This document shows, piece after piece, positions 15,908-23,517 of a stretch of 31,802 nucleotides of DNA. The first letter of the stretch is position 1. Each line of letters starts with the position of its first letter. Both the position numbers and the translations under genes were made by a program. Source of the DNA: Nocardioidaceae bacterium. GTDB lineage: Bacteria > Actinomycetota > Actinomycetes > Propionibacteriales > Nocardioidaceae. The stretch lies in the NCBI GenBank assembly GCA_013696365.1, contig JACCYS010000337.1, positions 1 through 31,802 of the forward strand, in the 5' to 3' direction. The notes under the pieces were generated by a model that saw only the letters and a program-made list of their open reading frames with translations, ran no database searches and had not been told where the DNA came from.

Positions 15908-16606
15908 ATGCCTGCAACACCCCATGGCCTACCCGAGCTGGTGCCGGTGCTCGCTCGCGGCAAGCATCGCAACCCACGCAAGGGTGCCTGCTTCATGGAG
16001 CTCGCCTCATACCTCGCCGGTGAACGCTGGAGCGACCGCCCAAGCTGCACCCATCCGCTGCTGTCCGAGGTGGCGCGGCTGGTGAACGATTTGACCAGTG
16101 ATGCCGGCCGGCCCCGGCTGGCCGGGCTCATTCCAGCGGTGATCGGCGTGACGACCGATGACGTGCGGATGGACGCCGAGATCGCGCTGCGTTGCGCACA
16201 ATCGGCGCTGCCGGTTGTTGCCGAGGACCGTCAACGGGTGCTGGCCGTCTCAGTACTGAGTGGCGAACGGGTACTGGCCACCCTCGAGGGTCGCCCCATC
16301 GACGAGTTGTCGGACGTCAGCCGAGCTGCTTTGGGGAGTGTGCCGTTGGCCGCTGATCGCGCTCGCACGCTGCTGGGCGACGTTGGCGTCGCGGTGCGCG
16401 GCTACCGCAAGCACGCAGCGCCGGCAACTGTCCGCTGCGCAGTGCGCGGCCTCGCCGAGGCGTGTGTGCCCGACCCCGACCAGCTGATGCTTCGACTGCT
16501 GGACGATGTGATCGTCGCGTGCGAGCCGTGGCGGACGACGGCAAACAACCCACGGGTGGCGCCCGAGATGTGGGTGGACGCCTGCCAACTGACCGGCGGC
16601 AACTGA
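15908..16606 (+). CDS. Conserved actinobacterial protein of unknown function
   Basis: The 232-residue protein begins near GKHRNPRKGACFMELASYL, a sequence I recognise from a widespread uncharacterised actinobacterial family. It has no signal peptide or membrane segment and no catalytic motif I can name. The middle is Ala/Leu/Arg-rich and helical, with a run of short helical segments (LRCAQSALPVV, RTLLGDVGVAVRGYRKHA). GAGGAG precedes the ATG at a normal distance. It converges on the MttB-like methyltransferase gene with 11 bp between stops. I see no functional link to the C1 genes and assign no role. Confidence 0.7.
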   Translation: MPATPHGLPELVPVLARGKHRNPRKGACFMELASYLAGERWSDRPSCTHPLLSEVARLVNDLTSDAGRPRLAGLIPAVIGVTTDDVRMDAEIALRCAQSALPVVAEDRQRVLAVSVLSGERVLATLEGRPIDELSDVSRAALGSVPLAADRARTLLGDVGVAVRGYRKHAAPATVRCAVRGLAEACVPDPDQLMLRLLDDVIVACEPWRTTANNPRVAPEMWVDACQLTGGN

Positions 16607-16617
16607 GCCCCCGAGAG

Positions 16618-18057
16618 TCAGTCCCCGAGCTCGCGCCGACGGCGGGTGACGAAGTCCTCGAGCTCGGCGCGGATCCCCTCGTCCAGTGCCGGCTGCTCGT
16701 AGGACTCCAACCGCTGCTGCCAGATGTTCTCGGCGCGGGCGGCCGTATCCAACGCCCCGTTCTTTACCCAACGCTCGTAGTTGTCCGAGCTTGACAGCAG
16801 CGGGCGGTAGAAGCAGGTGCGGAAGCGCTCCATCGTGTGCATGGCGCCGAGAAAGTGCCCGCCGTGCCCCACCTCCTCGTGAGCTCCGAACGCGAGCGAG
16901 TCATCGTCGATCTCGAGCGGGGTGAACTCGGCCTGCAACATCTGCAGCAGCTCGACATCGACGATGAACTTCTCGAAGCCGGCGACCAGCCCGCCCTCCA
17001 GCCAGCCCGCCGAGTGCATCACCCAGTTGGCGCCGGCGAGAAAGGCCGGCAGCATCGACATCAAAGCCTCATAACCGGCCTGCGCGTCTGGGACCTGACT
17101 TGAGGTGAGTGCCCCGCCGGAGCGAAAAGGCAGGCCGAAGTGGCGGGCGATCTGGCCGGTGCACAGCAGGCCGATGCCGGACTCGGGGGTACCGAAGGTC
17201 GGCGACCCCGACTGCATATTGATCGTGGACAGGAACGAACCGAACACCACCGGTGCACCGGGCCGGATGAGCTGGGCCAGCGCGATACCGCTGAGCGCCT
17301 CGGCGATCTGCTGCACCAGGGCCGCCGGAATCGTCACCGGGGACATCGCCCCCATCAACAGGAACGGTGTGAGCACCACCGGTTGAGCGGCGCCGACGTA
17401 CTCGAAGAGCGCGTCCAGCATCCGGTCGTCCCAGCGCAACGGGGAATTGCAGTTGATCAACGAGATGGTCACCGGTGTGGCTTCGATGGCGGCTCGGCCG
17501 CCGAAGCAGATGTCACACATCGCCAGTACGTCGCGGGCGTTCAAACCGCTCACCACGTTGCCCATGAAAAGCTTGTCGGTGAGCGTCATCAGCGCGTACG
17601 TCATGTCGAGATGTCGAGAGTCGAGCGGAGCGTCGTTGGGCTCACAGACGACGCCGCCGGCTGAGTCCAACGCGTCGAAGGATTGCGCGAGCCGGGCGAA
17701 GTTGCGGTAGTCGTCCATGGTGGCGTCCCGGCGCACCTGCCCCTGGCGGACGAACGGGGGGCCGTACACCGCGCCGAAGGCCATCGCGTCGCCCCCGATG
17801 CGCACGGAGTGGTCGGGGTTGCGGGCGGCGATGTCGAACTCGGCCGGCGCCTTGGCCACCTGTGCGAGGACGAACTCGGGATCGAGGAAGACCGTGTTGT
17901 CGACCACCCGCTGGCCGGCGGCCCGGAACATCTCCAGCGCCGGCTCGGACATGAACTCGACGCCGATCTCGGTGACGATGCGGCGCCAGCCGGCGTCGAG
18001 CTTGTCCATCGCGTCGGCGGACAGGATTTCGTATCGCGGCATCTTGTTGTGGAACAC
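16618..18057 (-). CDS. MttB/MtgB-family corrinoid-dependent methyltransferase, probably glycine betaine demethylase
   Basis: The 479-residue protein belongs to the trimethylamine methyltransferase (MttB) superfamily by length and pattern. It has an N-terminal FMSEPALEMFRAAG region, MDDYRNFARLAQ, a TPFLLMGAMSPVT segment, the SGSPTFGTPE loop and GHGGHFLGA near the C-terminus. There is no in-frame amber codon, so it is a non-pyrrolysine member like MtgB of Desulfitobacterium. Such enzymes transfer a methyl from a quaternary amine to the Co(I) of a partner corrinoid protein. Betaine, proline betaine, carnitine and butyrobetaine are known substrates of the group. Betaine is inferred here from the bet and dimethylglycine genes. 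The GTG start has GGGAGG five bases upstream. The gene is divergent from iclR–corrinoid protein. Confidence 0.85.
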   Translation of the reverse strand: MFHNKMPRYEILSADAMDKLDAGWRRIVTEIGVEFMSEPALEMFRAAGQRVVDNTVFLDPEFVLAQVAKAPAEFDIAARNPDHSVRIGGDAMAFGAVYGPPFVRQGQVRRDATMDDYRNFARLAQSFDALDSAGGVVCEPNDAPLDSRHLDMTYALMTLTDKLFMGNVVSGLNARDVLAMCDICFGGRAAIEATPVTISLINCNSPLRWDDRMLDALFEYVGAAQPVVLTPFLLMGAMSPVTIPAALVQQIAEALSGIALAQLIRPGAPVVFGSFLSTINMQSGSPTFGTPESGIGLLCTGQIARHFGLPFRSGGALTSSQVPDAQAGYEALMSMLPAFLAGANWVMHSAGWLEGGLVAGFEKFIVDVELLQMLQAEFTPLEIDDDSLAFGAHEEVGHGGHFLGAMHTMERFRTCFYRPLLSSSDNYERWVKNGALDTAARAENIWQQRLESYEQPALDEGIRAELEDFVTRRRRELGD

Positions 18058-18106
18058 GTGTGCCTCCCTTGACCTACGAACGGTGGCATTCTAGCCTCAT
18101 AATGTG

Positions 18107-18131
18107 GGAACATGGTTCCATCAGATGGAAC
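18107..18131. promoter_or_regulatory. Double palindrome in the divergent promoter of the methyltransferase module
   Basis: GTTCCATCAGATGGAAC (18115-18131) is a perfect palindrome with 8-bp arms around one central base. It overlaps a second palindrome, GGAAC-ATG-GTTCC (18107-18119). The two GGAAC boxes are 20 bp apart, about two helical turns, so two dimers could bind one face. GTTCC/GGAAC half-sites are typical for IclR regulators. The site lies between the mttB-like gene and the iclR gene at 18171 and probably controls both directions. Confidence 0.65.
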
Positions 18132-18170
18132 ATGCCAGTGAAATCCTAGGGCAGACGGAGACGAGCAGCG

Positions 18171-18932
18171 TTGAGCAGTACCGGCACCCAGGCGATCGAC
18201 CGGGCGGCTGACTTGCTGCGCCTGGTGGTGCACGCCGACGAGCCGATCAGCTTCACTGATCTGGCCGACGAGAGCGGGCTTGCGCGGTCGACGACGTCTC
18301 GGCTGTTGGCTGCACTGGAGCGCCATCAACTGCTCGAACGCGATGCCGGCGGCTATTTCGTAGCGGGTCCGCTGTTCGCCCTCTACGCCGCCCGGCATGA
18401 TCCGTGGGCCCAGGTGGCCCGGTTGGCCACCCCGACACTGGAGCGCATCGGGGACAAGGTGGGCGAGACGGTCACGCTCGCCATTCCGCGCGGCGACCAG
18501 GTCGTGCAAATCGCACAGGTGGACTCGACCTTCCTGCTTGGCACCGGCGACTGGCTGGGCGTCGAGGTACCGCCGCACTGCTCGGCAGCCGGCAAGGTGC
18601 TCTTGGCCTTCGGCTGCATCGACACGCCGGAGGCTGACCTGCCTCGACTGACCGATCATTCCGTCACCACGCTGGACGACCTCGAACGCCAACTTCGAGC
18701 CATCCGCCGCACCGGATATGCCATCGCCAGCGAGGAGCTCGAGGTCGGACTGGACGCCGTCGCGGCACCCGTGCTCGGGCGCGACGGAGCCGTGGTTGCA
18801 GCCGTCAGCGTCTCCGGTCCCACCAGCCGCATGTCCGATCAGATCGATCATGTCGGTCACATGTTGGTCGACCAGGCGCAGCAGATATCCGACCTGCTGC
18901 GTCGCCGTACCCCGAAAGAAGGCGCAGCATGA
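18171..18932 (+). CDS. IclR-family transcriptional regulator of the corrinoid methyltransferase module
   Basis: The 253-residue protein has a winged helix-turn-helix (about 28-58: FTDLADESGLARSTTSRLLAAL) and an IclR ligand domain ending in LEVGLDAVAAPVLGRDGAVVAAVSVSGP. The start is taken as TTG at 18171, with GGAG about ten bases upstream, because no ATG or GTG lies better placed. Its stop overlaps the corrinoid protein start as ATGA, so the regulator is the first gene of the methyl-transfer operon. The GTTCC-N7-GGAAC palindrome 40 bp upstream is the likely self-regulatory site. The effector is unknown; the methylated amine substrate or its demethylated product are natural candidates. Confidence 0.87.
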   Translation: MSSTGTQAIDRAADLLRLVVHADEPISFTDLADESGLARSTTSRLLAALERHQLLERDAGGYFVAGPLFALYAARHDPWAQVARLATPTLERIGDKVGETVTLAIPRGDQVVQIAQVDSTFLLGTGDWLGVEVPPHCSAAGKVLLAFGCIDTPEADLPRLTDHSVTTLDDLERQLRAIRRTGYAIASEELEVGLDAVAAPVLGRDGAVVAAVSVSGPTSRMSDQIDHVGHMLVDQAQQISDLLRRRTPKEGAA

Positions 18933-19594
18933 AACCTGACGAGATCCTGCAAGGCCTCTACGACCTCACCCTGGTGGGCAACGCCCCCGAGGTGCTGGAA
19001 CTGACTAATGCCGGCCTGGCAGCCGGGATGGGGCCGGAGACCATGTTGTTCGACGCGCTCATCCCCTCGCTGGAGGAGGTGGGTGCGCGCTTCGAACGCG
19101 GAGACTTTTTCGTGCCCGAGATGCTGATCGCCGGCCGCGCGATGAGCGGTGCGATGGAGGTGCTGCGTCCGCTGCTTGCCGAGACCGGCGCGCAACAGGT
19201 CGGCACATTCCTGATGGGGACAGTCAAGGGCGACGTCCATGACATCGGCAAGAACCTCGTGAACATCATGCTCGAGGGCGCTGGCTTCAATGTCATCGAC
19301 CTCGGGGTGCAGGTTGCGCCGGAGAAGTTCGTGGAGGCCATCAATGAGCACAAGCCGGACGTAGTCGGCTTCTCGGCGTTCCTCACCACCACCATGCCGA
19401 TGTTCAAAGCCAACCTGAATGCCCTGCAGAAGGCCGGCATCCGCGACAACGTGATCGTGATGGTCGGCGGAGCCCCCGTCACCCAGGAGTACGCCACCGC
19501 TGTCGGTGCCGATGGCTACGCCGCCGACGCATCCTCGTGCGTCAAGAAGGCCAAGGCGCTGATCGCCGAGCGCCGAGCCGCCGTCACCGCCTGA
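18929..19594 (+). CDS. Corrinoid (B12-binding) methyl-carrier protein, MtgC/MtbC type
   Basis: The 221-residue protein has an N-terminal helical cap (about 1-90, ending EMLIAGRAMSGAMEVLRPLL) and a cobalamin-binding Rossmann domain. The domain carries GDVHDIGKN at 101-109: the D-x-H-x-x-G motif whose His104 becomes the lower cobalt ligand. GFSAFLTTTM (147-156) and MVGGAP (178-183) enclose the nucleotide tail. It carries the methyl group between the MttB-like enzyme and the THF methyltransferase. The ATG overlaps the regulator stop. Length and motifs fit the stand-alone carriers of methylamine and betaine systems, not the larger MetH. No cobalamin biosynthesis genes or B12 riboswitch are seen nearby. 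Confidence 0.93.
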   Translation: MKPDEILQGLYDLTLVGNAPEVLELTNAGLAAGMGPETMLFDALIPSLEEVGARFERGDFFVPEMLIAGRAMSGAMEVLRPLLAETGAQQVGTFLMGTVKGDVHDIGKNLVNIMLEGAGFNVIDLGVQVAPEKFVEAINEHKPDVVGFSAFLTTTMPMFKANLNALQKAGIRDNVIVMVGGAPVTQEYATAVGADGYAADASSCVKKAKALIAERRAAVTA

Positions 19595-19619
19595 CCCCCC
19601 GATAGATCAAGGAACCCCG

Positions 19620-20507
19620 ATGACCCTGCGCCACACCGTCCTCCGCTCAGCGACCAAAGAGGTCGTATTAGGCCATGACCGCCCTTTCACGGTGATCGGC
19701 GAGCGAATCAACCCGACGGGACGCAAGAAGTTTCAGGAACAGTTGCGCTCCGGCGACCTGTCCGCGATCGACACCGACGTGGCCGCGCAGGTGGCTGGTG
19801 GCGCCGACGTACTCGACGTGAACATGGGTGTGCCGCTGACCGACGAGCCGGAGCTCCTGCGCCAAGCCATCGTGCGCGTGCAGGAGTTGACCGACTTGCC
19901 TGTCTGCATCGACTCGTCCGTGGTCGAGGCGTTGGAGGTCGGCTTGGCGACCTACCAAGGTCGCGCTCTCGTCAACTCCGTCACCGCCGAGGATGACCGG
20001 CTGGCTGCCATCTTGCCGCTGGTGAAGCGGTACGACGCGGCGATCATCGCGCTGCCCAACGATGAAGACGAGATCCCGATGGAGGCCGACAAGCGCCTCG
20101 AGCTGACCCGCAAGATCGTCCGGGTCGCCACCGAGGAGTACGGCCTCGCGATCGAGGACATCGTCATTGACCCGCTCGCCATGCCCATCGGGGCGGACAC
20201 CAGCGTGGTCGCGACCACGCTGGACACGATCAGCCGGATCCTGGCCGAGTTCGGGCTGAACATGACCCTGGGTGCCTCCAACGTCTCCTTTGGTATGCCC
20301 GGTCGGCACACGATCGGGGCAGCGTTCTTGCCGATGGCGATGGTTGCCGGCCTGACCAGCGCCATCATGGATGCCCGCAGCCCGCAGATCGTCGAGTCCG
20401 TCAAGGCCGCTGACCTGCTGCTCGGGCATGACGAGTGGGGTGGCGCCTGGATCGCTGCGCACCGCGCGCGGCAGGCCGCTGAGCGGGCGGCGGCGCCCGT
20501 CGCGTGA
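19620..20507 (+). CDS. Methylcorrinoid:tetrahydrofolate methyltransferase (pterin-binding, MtgA type)
   Basis: The 295-residue TIM-barrel protein is of the pterin-binding/DHPS-like family seen in MetH, AcsE and MtgA. Motifs are IGERINPTGR (26-35), DVNMG (66-70), CIDSS (96-100), NSVTAE (119-124), DPLAMPIG and GASNVSFGMPGR near the end. It takes the methyl from the corrinoid protein and makes 5-methyl-THF, the step that separates betaine systems feeding folate from methanogenic ones feeding coenzyme M. AAGGA lies about seven bases upstream of the ATG, 25 bp after the corrinoid gene. Its stop overlaps the RACo-like gene as GTGA. Confidence 0.9.
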   Translation: MTLRHTVLRSATKEVVLGHDRPFTVIGERINPTGRKKFQEQLRSGDLSAIDTDVAAQVAGGADVLDVNMGVPLTDEPELLRQAIVRVQELTDLPVCIDSSVVEALEVGLATYQGRALVNSVTAEDDRLAAILPLVKRYDAAIIALPNDEDEIPMEADKRLELTRKIVRVATEEYGLAIEDIVIDPLAMPIGADTSVVATTLDTISRILAEFGLNMTLGASNVSFGMPGRHTIGAAFLPMAMVAGLTSAIMDARSPQIVESVKAADLLLGHDEWGGAWIAAHRARQAAERAAAPVA

Positions 20508-22525
20508 GCGGCCCAGCACCCGAGGACGAGCCGGAGCCGGTCCAGGTGCCGGACCGCTCCGCCCATGACGTCGGCGCCTTTGACCTCGGCGACTTTGACC
20601 TTGGCTCGCTGGCACGCGAAGGGTTGTGGGAGCCGCAGGAGCAGGTGAACACAGCCGAGGCAGGCCAGCATGAGGGCCTTGGGCGGGTGCGCCTGCACTT
20701 CACTCCGGCGGACAAGTCGTATGCGGTGCCCCCAGGCGTGACCGTCTTTGACGCCGCCAGTTGGAACGGCATCGCCATCGACTCGACCTGCGGCGGGCAC
20801 GGCACCTGCAAGAAGTGCAAGGTGCAGGTGACCGGCGGCGAGGTGCCCGCGAGCCGGCTCGACGAGCGGGCATTCAACCCGGAGCAGCTGGCGACGGGGT
20901 GGCGACTGGCCTGCCGGGTCACAGCCACCACCGACCTGAGCGTCGACGTGCCGCCACTAGCGACCCGGCCGAAGGCTGCCACCGTCGGTGTGGGCCGCCA
21001 GGTCATCTTGCGTCCAGCGGTGCAGAAGCGCTTCGTGCGGCTTGACGAGCCGACCCTGCACGACCAGCGACCGGACCTGCGGCGGCTCACCGATGCCGTC
21101 GACGACCTCGCGCTGCGGCCAACCCTGCACGTGTTGCGCCGTCTGCCCCGCGTGCTGCGTGAGTCCGATTTCGCGCTCACGGCCGTGGTGGTCGACGACC
21201 TGCTGATCGACGTCGAGCCCGGTGACACCACCGCGACCCGGCACGCCATCGCGTTCGACCTCGGGACGACCACCGTGGTGGCAACGCTGCTCGACCTCGG
21301 CACCGGCACACCGGTCGCAGTCGCCTCGATGCTGAACGCTCAGCAGCCCTTTGGCGCGGACGTCATCACCCGGATCTCAGCGACCATGCTTGACCCGACA
21401 GCCCTGGATCGTATGCGGGAGCTGGCCATCCAGACGCTCAACACCCTCGTCGGTGAGGTGTGCGACGAGGCCGGCATCGAGCGCAGCAGCGTCTACGAGC
21501 TGGCGGTCGCAGGCAACGCCACGATGACCGCGCTGCTGCTCGGGGTCGACCCCGAGGCGTTGGGAGTGGCGCCGTTCGTGATGACCGCCGACCACTTCAC
21601 GTCGCTGACCGCCGCCGATATCGGCATCGGCGTACACCCGGTCGCGCCGGTGCAAGTCTTCCCGGCCCTTGGCGCCTACGTCGGGGGCGACATCGTCGCC
21701 GGCATGCTCGCCTCGGGGATGGATCGGGACAAGCGGCTGCGGTTGTTCATCGACGTCGGCACCAACTGCGAGATCGTGCTCGCCGACGGCGAGACCATCG
21801 TGGCCACCGCGGCACCAGCCGGGCCGGCCTTCGAGGGAGGTGCCATCCGCTGCGGCATGCGGGCCGCATCCGGTGCCATCGAGGTGGTGCAGATCGGCAC
21901 CGACACCGTCTCGGTGCAGGTGATCAGTTCCGGCGCCGACACCACAGTCGCGCCGGTCGGCCTGTGTGGCTCTGGGCTCGTGGACGCCGTCGCCGAGCTG
22001 GTGCGGGTCGGACTGCTGGACCGCACCGGCCGCTTCGTGGCCGACGGCGACGCCGCCGTGGCGCACCCGCAGCTCGCCGACCGACTGACTCGGGTGGGTG
22101 AAGAGCGAGTGTTCGTGCTTGCCTGGCTGGGCGACGAAGGGGACGTGTCCGACTCGGTGTACGTCTCCCAGCGTGACGTTCGCGAGCTGCAGTTTGCCAA
22201 GGCGGCCATCGCTACCGGCTGGTCACTGCTGTGCGCCGAGCTCGAGGTCGACCCCCGCGACGTGCAGCAGGTGTTGCTCGCCGGCTCATTCGGCTCGTAC
22301 CTGTCTCCTGGCAACGCGGTGCGGATCGGCCTGGTGCCCGAGCTGCCCGTGCTGCGCATCGTCAGCGCTGGCAACGTCGCCGGCGAAGGCGCCAAGATGA
22401 GTCTGCTCAGCATGCCTGAGCGCGCTGGGGCGGCCACCTTGCTCAAAGAGGTGCGGTATCTCGAGCTGTCGGATCGAGCCGACTTCAACGACAGGTTCAT
22501 CGACCAGCTGTCCTTTCCAGGCTGA
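20504..22525 (+). CDS. RACo-type reductive activator of the corrinoid protein ([2Fe-2S] + ASKHA ATPase)
   Basis: The 673-residue protein has three parts. First is an acidic N-terminal extension of about 60 residues of unknown role. Next is a ferredoxin-like domain with C96-x5-C102-x2-C105 and Cys137 (CGGHGTCKKC ... RLAC), which should hold a [2Fe-2S] cluster. Last, after a linker, is an actin-like ATPase region starting AFDLGTTTVVA (250-260), with FIDVGTNCEIVL and GLCGSGLVDAVAEL. RACo proteins use ATP to drive electron transfer to inactive Co(II) corrinoid, restoring Co(I). It is the last gene of the operon and starts with GTG overlapping the methyltransferase stop. The physiological electron donor is not encoded nearby. 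Confidence 0.92.
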   Translation: MSGPAPEDEPEPVQVPDRSAHDVGAFDLGDFDLGSLAREGLWEPQEQVNTAEAGQHEGLGRVRLHFTPADKSYAVPPGVTVFDAASWNGIAIDSTCGGHGTCKKCKVQVTGGEVPASRLDERAFNPEQLATGWRLACRVTATTDLSVDVPPLATRPKAATVGVGRQVILRPAVQKRFVRLDEPTLHDQRPDLRRLTDAVDDLALRPTLHVLRRLPRVLRESDFALTAVVVDDLLIDVEPGDTTATRHAIAFDLGTTTVVATLLDLGTGTPVAVASMLNAQQPFGADVITRISATMLDPTALDRMRELAIQTLNTLVGEVCDEAGIERSSVYELAVAGNATMTALLLGVDPEALGVAPFVMTADHFTSLTAADIGIGVHPVAPVQVFPALGAYVGGDIVAGMLASGMDRDKRLRLFIDVGTNCEIVLADGETIVATAAPAGPAFEGGAIRCGMRAASGAIEVVQIGTDTVSVQVISSGADTTVAPVGLCGSGLVDAVAELVRVGLLDRTGRFVADGDAAVAHPQLADRLTRVGEERVFVLAWLGDEGDVSDSVYVSQRDVRELQFAKAAIATGWSLLCAELEVDPRDVQQVLLAGSFGSYLSPGNAVRIGLVPELPVLRIVSAGNVAGEGAKMSLLSMPERAGAATLLKEVRYLELSDRADFNDRFIDQLSFPG

Positions 22526-22548
22526 CCGGCCCGACCGGCCAACTCAGC
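22521..22548. terminator. Weak hairpin between convergent genes
   Basis: GCTGA (22521-22525) and TCAGC (22544-22548) flank a CCGG-rich centre in the 18-bp gap between the RACo-like gene and the metF-like gene, overlapping both stop codons. There is no T-run. It may serve as a small two-way terminator. Confidence 0.3.
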
Positions 22549-23395
22549 GGACCGGCACCGGCCCCAACAGCCGCTGGCGCCACCGTTCGGTCTCGGCAAC
22601 CTGGTTGAAGGTGAACAGGTGCAGCCCGGCGACCCCCGTCACCGGGTCGTTGAACAGGTCGGCAGTGCGGCTGAGCAGCCGCTCCGGGCTGAAGCCACCC
22701 GGTGCCGCGATCCGCGCGAAGATGGAGGCGTTCTTGGCCAGGAATCTGGTGGACTCCCCCACCCCGATCTTGGTCGCCATCGCCAGCAGCTTGGTGCGCT
22801 CCACCGGTCCAGGCACTCCCATCAGCACGGGCAGGTTGATGCCGCGGGCACGCATGCGCCGCACCCAGGTGCGCAGCTCGACGGGATCGAAGCAGAGGTT
22901 CCCCACCACATACGTGGCGTGCGCACGCTTGTCCCACATCGCCTGGATGGCCAGGTCGTCGGAGATGGACGGGTGGCTTTCGGGGTACCCGGTGATCCCG
23001 ACCTGTGCGAACGGGCGTCCGAGCTCGGTGAGGTCGCGGATCAGCTCAAGCGAGCCGTGATAGTCCCCGGCCGGCGGATCCGCGTCCCCGGCTGGGACGA
23101 ACACATTGCTGACTCCGAACCCGACGAGCCGCGCGGCCAGGTCAGCCAGGTGCTCGCGGTCACGCACCATCCTCGCCGCCACATGCGGCACCACCTGATA
23201 GCCGTGGGAGGCGAGCCGCTCGGCACAGTCGAGGGTCGCGTCCAGTCCCTTGCCAGCCGAGGCCGTCACCGTCAGCGTGGTGCCAAGCGGCACCGACTCC
23301 AGCACTGCGGCCTCAATGCTTGCTGTCGGCAGCACCTCATACCGGGCAGCCGTGAGCGCGGCACGAAGCCCCGCAGATCGCACTGTGCTTGCCAT
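22544..23395 (-). CDS. metF: Methylenetetrahydrofolate reductase-family protein (short form)
   Basis: The 283-residue protein is a MetF-like flavin TIM barrel of the short bacterial kind. It has PLGTTLTVTASAGKGLDATL near the start (the E-x-x-P region is VLESVP), GVSNVFVPAGDADPP, VGITGYPESHP, QAMWDKRAHATYVVGNLCFDP and LPVLMGVPGP. The order matches MetF: N-terminal THF-facing segment, the GD.D/P loop, and the GYPE.HP motif. It interconverts methylene-THF and methyl-THF. Beside a methyl-THF-producing module it would be expected to run oxidatively. The sequence diverges from housekeeping MetF at the N-terminus, so a second metF for methionine synthesis may exist elsewhere. It converges on the RACo-like gene. 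Confidence 0.82.
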   Translation of the reverse strand: MASTVRSAGLRAALTAARYEVLPTASIEAAVLESVPLGTTLTVTASAGKGLDATLDCAERLASHGYQVVPHVAARMVRDREHLADLAARLVGFGVSNVFVPAGDADPPAGDYHGSLELIRDLTELGRPFAQVGITGYPESHPSISDDLAIQAMWDKRAHATYVVGNLCFDPVELRTWVRRMRARGINLPVLMGVPGPVERTKLLAMATKIGVGESTRFLAKNASIFARIAAPGGFSPERLLSRTADLFNDPVTGVAGLHLFTFNQVAETERWRQRLLGPVPVR

Positions 23396-23517
23396 GGGGC
23401 TCTACTCGTTTCTACTACTGCGCCTGCTGTGTCGAGCGAGCGTACGGTCCCGACGACCCTCCCGACAAGACTTCGTGCAACACAGACTGCGTGGCGAAAA
23501 ACAGTCAGCCAGCGAGG

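Noticed and set aside
16618..18057. Pyrrolysine-containing MttB
   Set aside because: The gene is open for 479 codons with no in-frame TAG, and no pyl genes are in the window, so it is a non-pyrrolysine family member.
18058..18170. B12 riboswitch controlling the corrinoid operon
   Set aside because: The gap is only 113 bp, has no B12-box-like sequence and is filled by the IclR-type palindromes.
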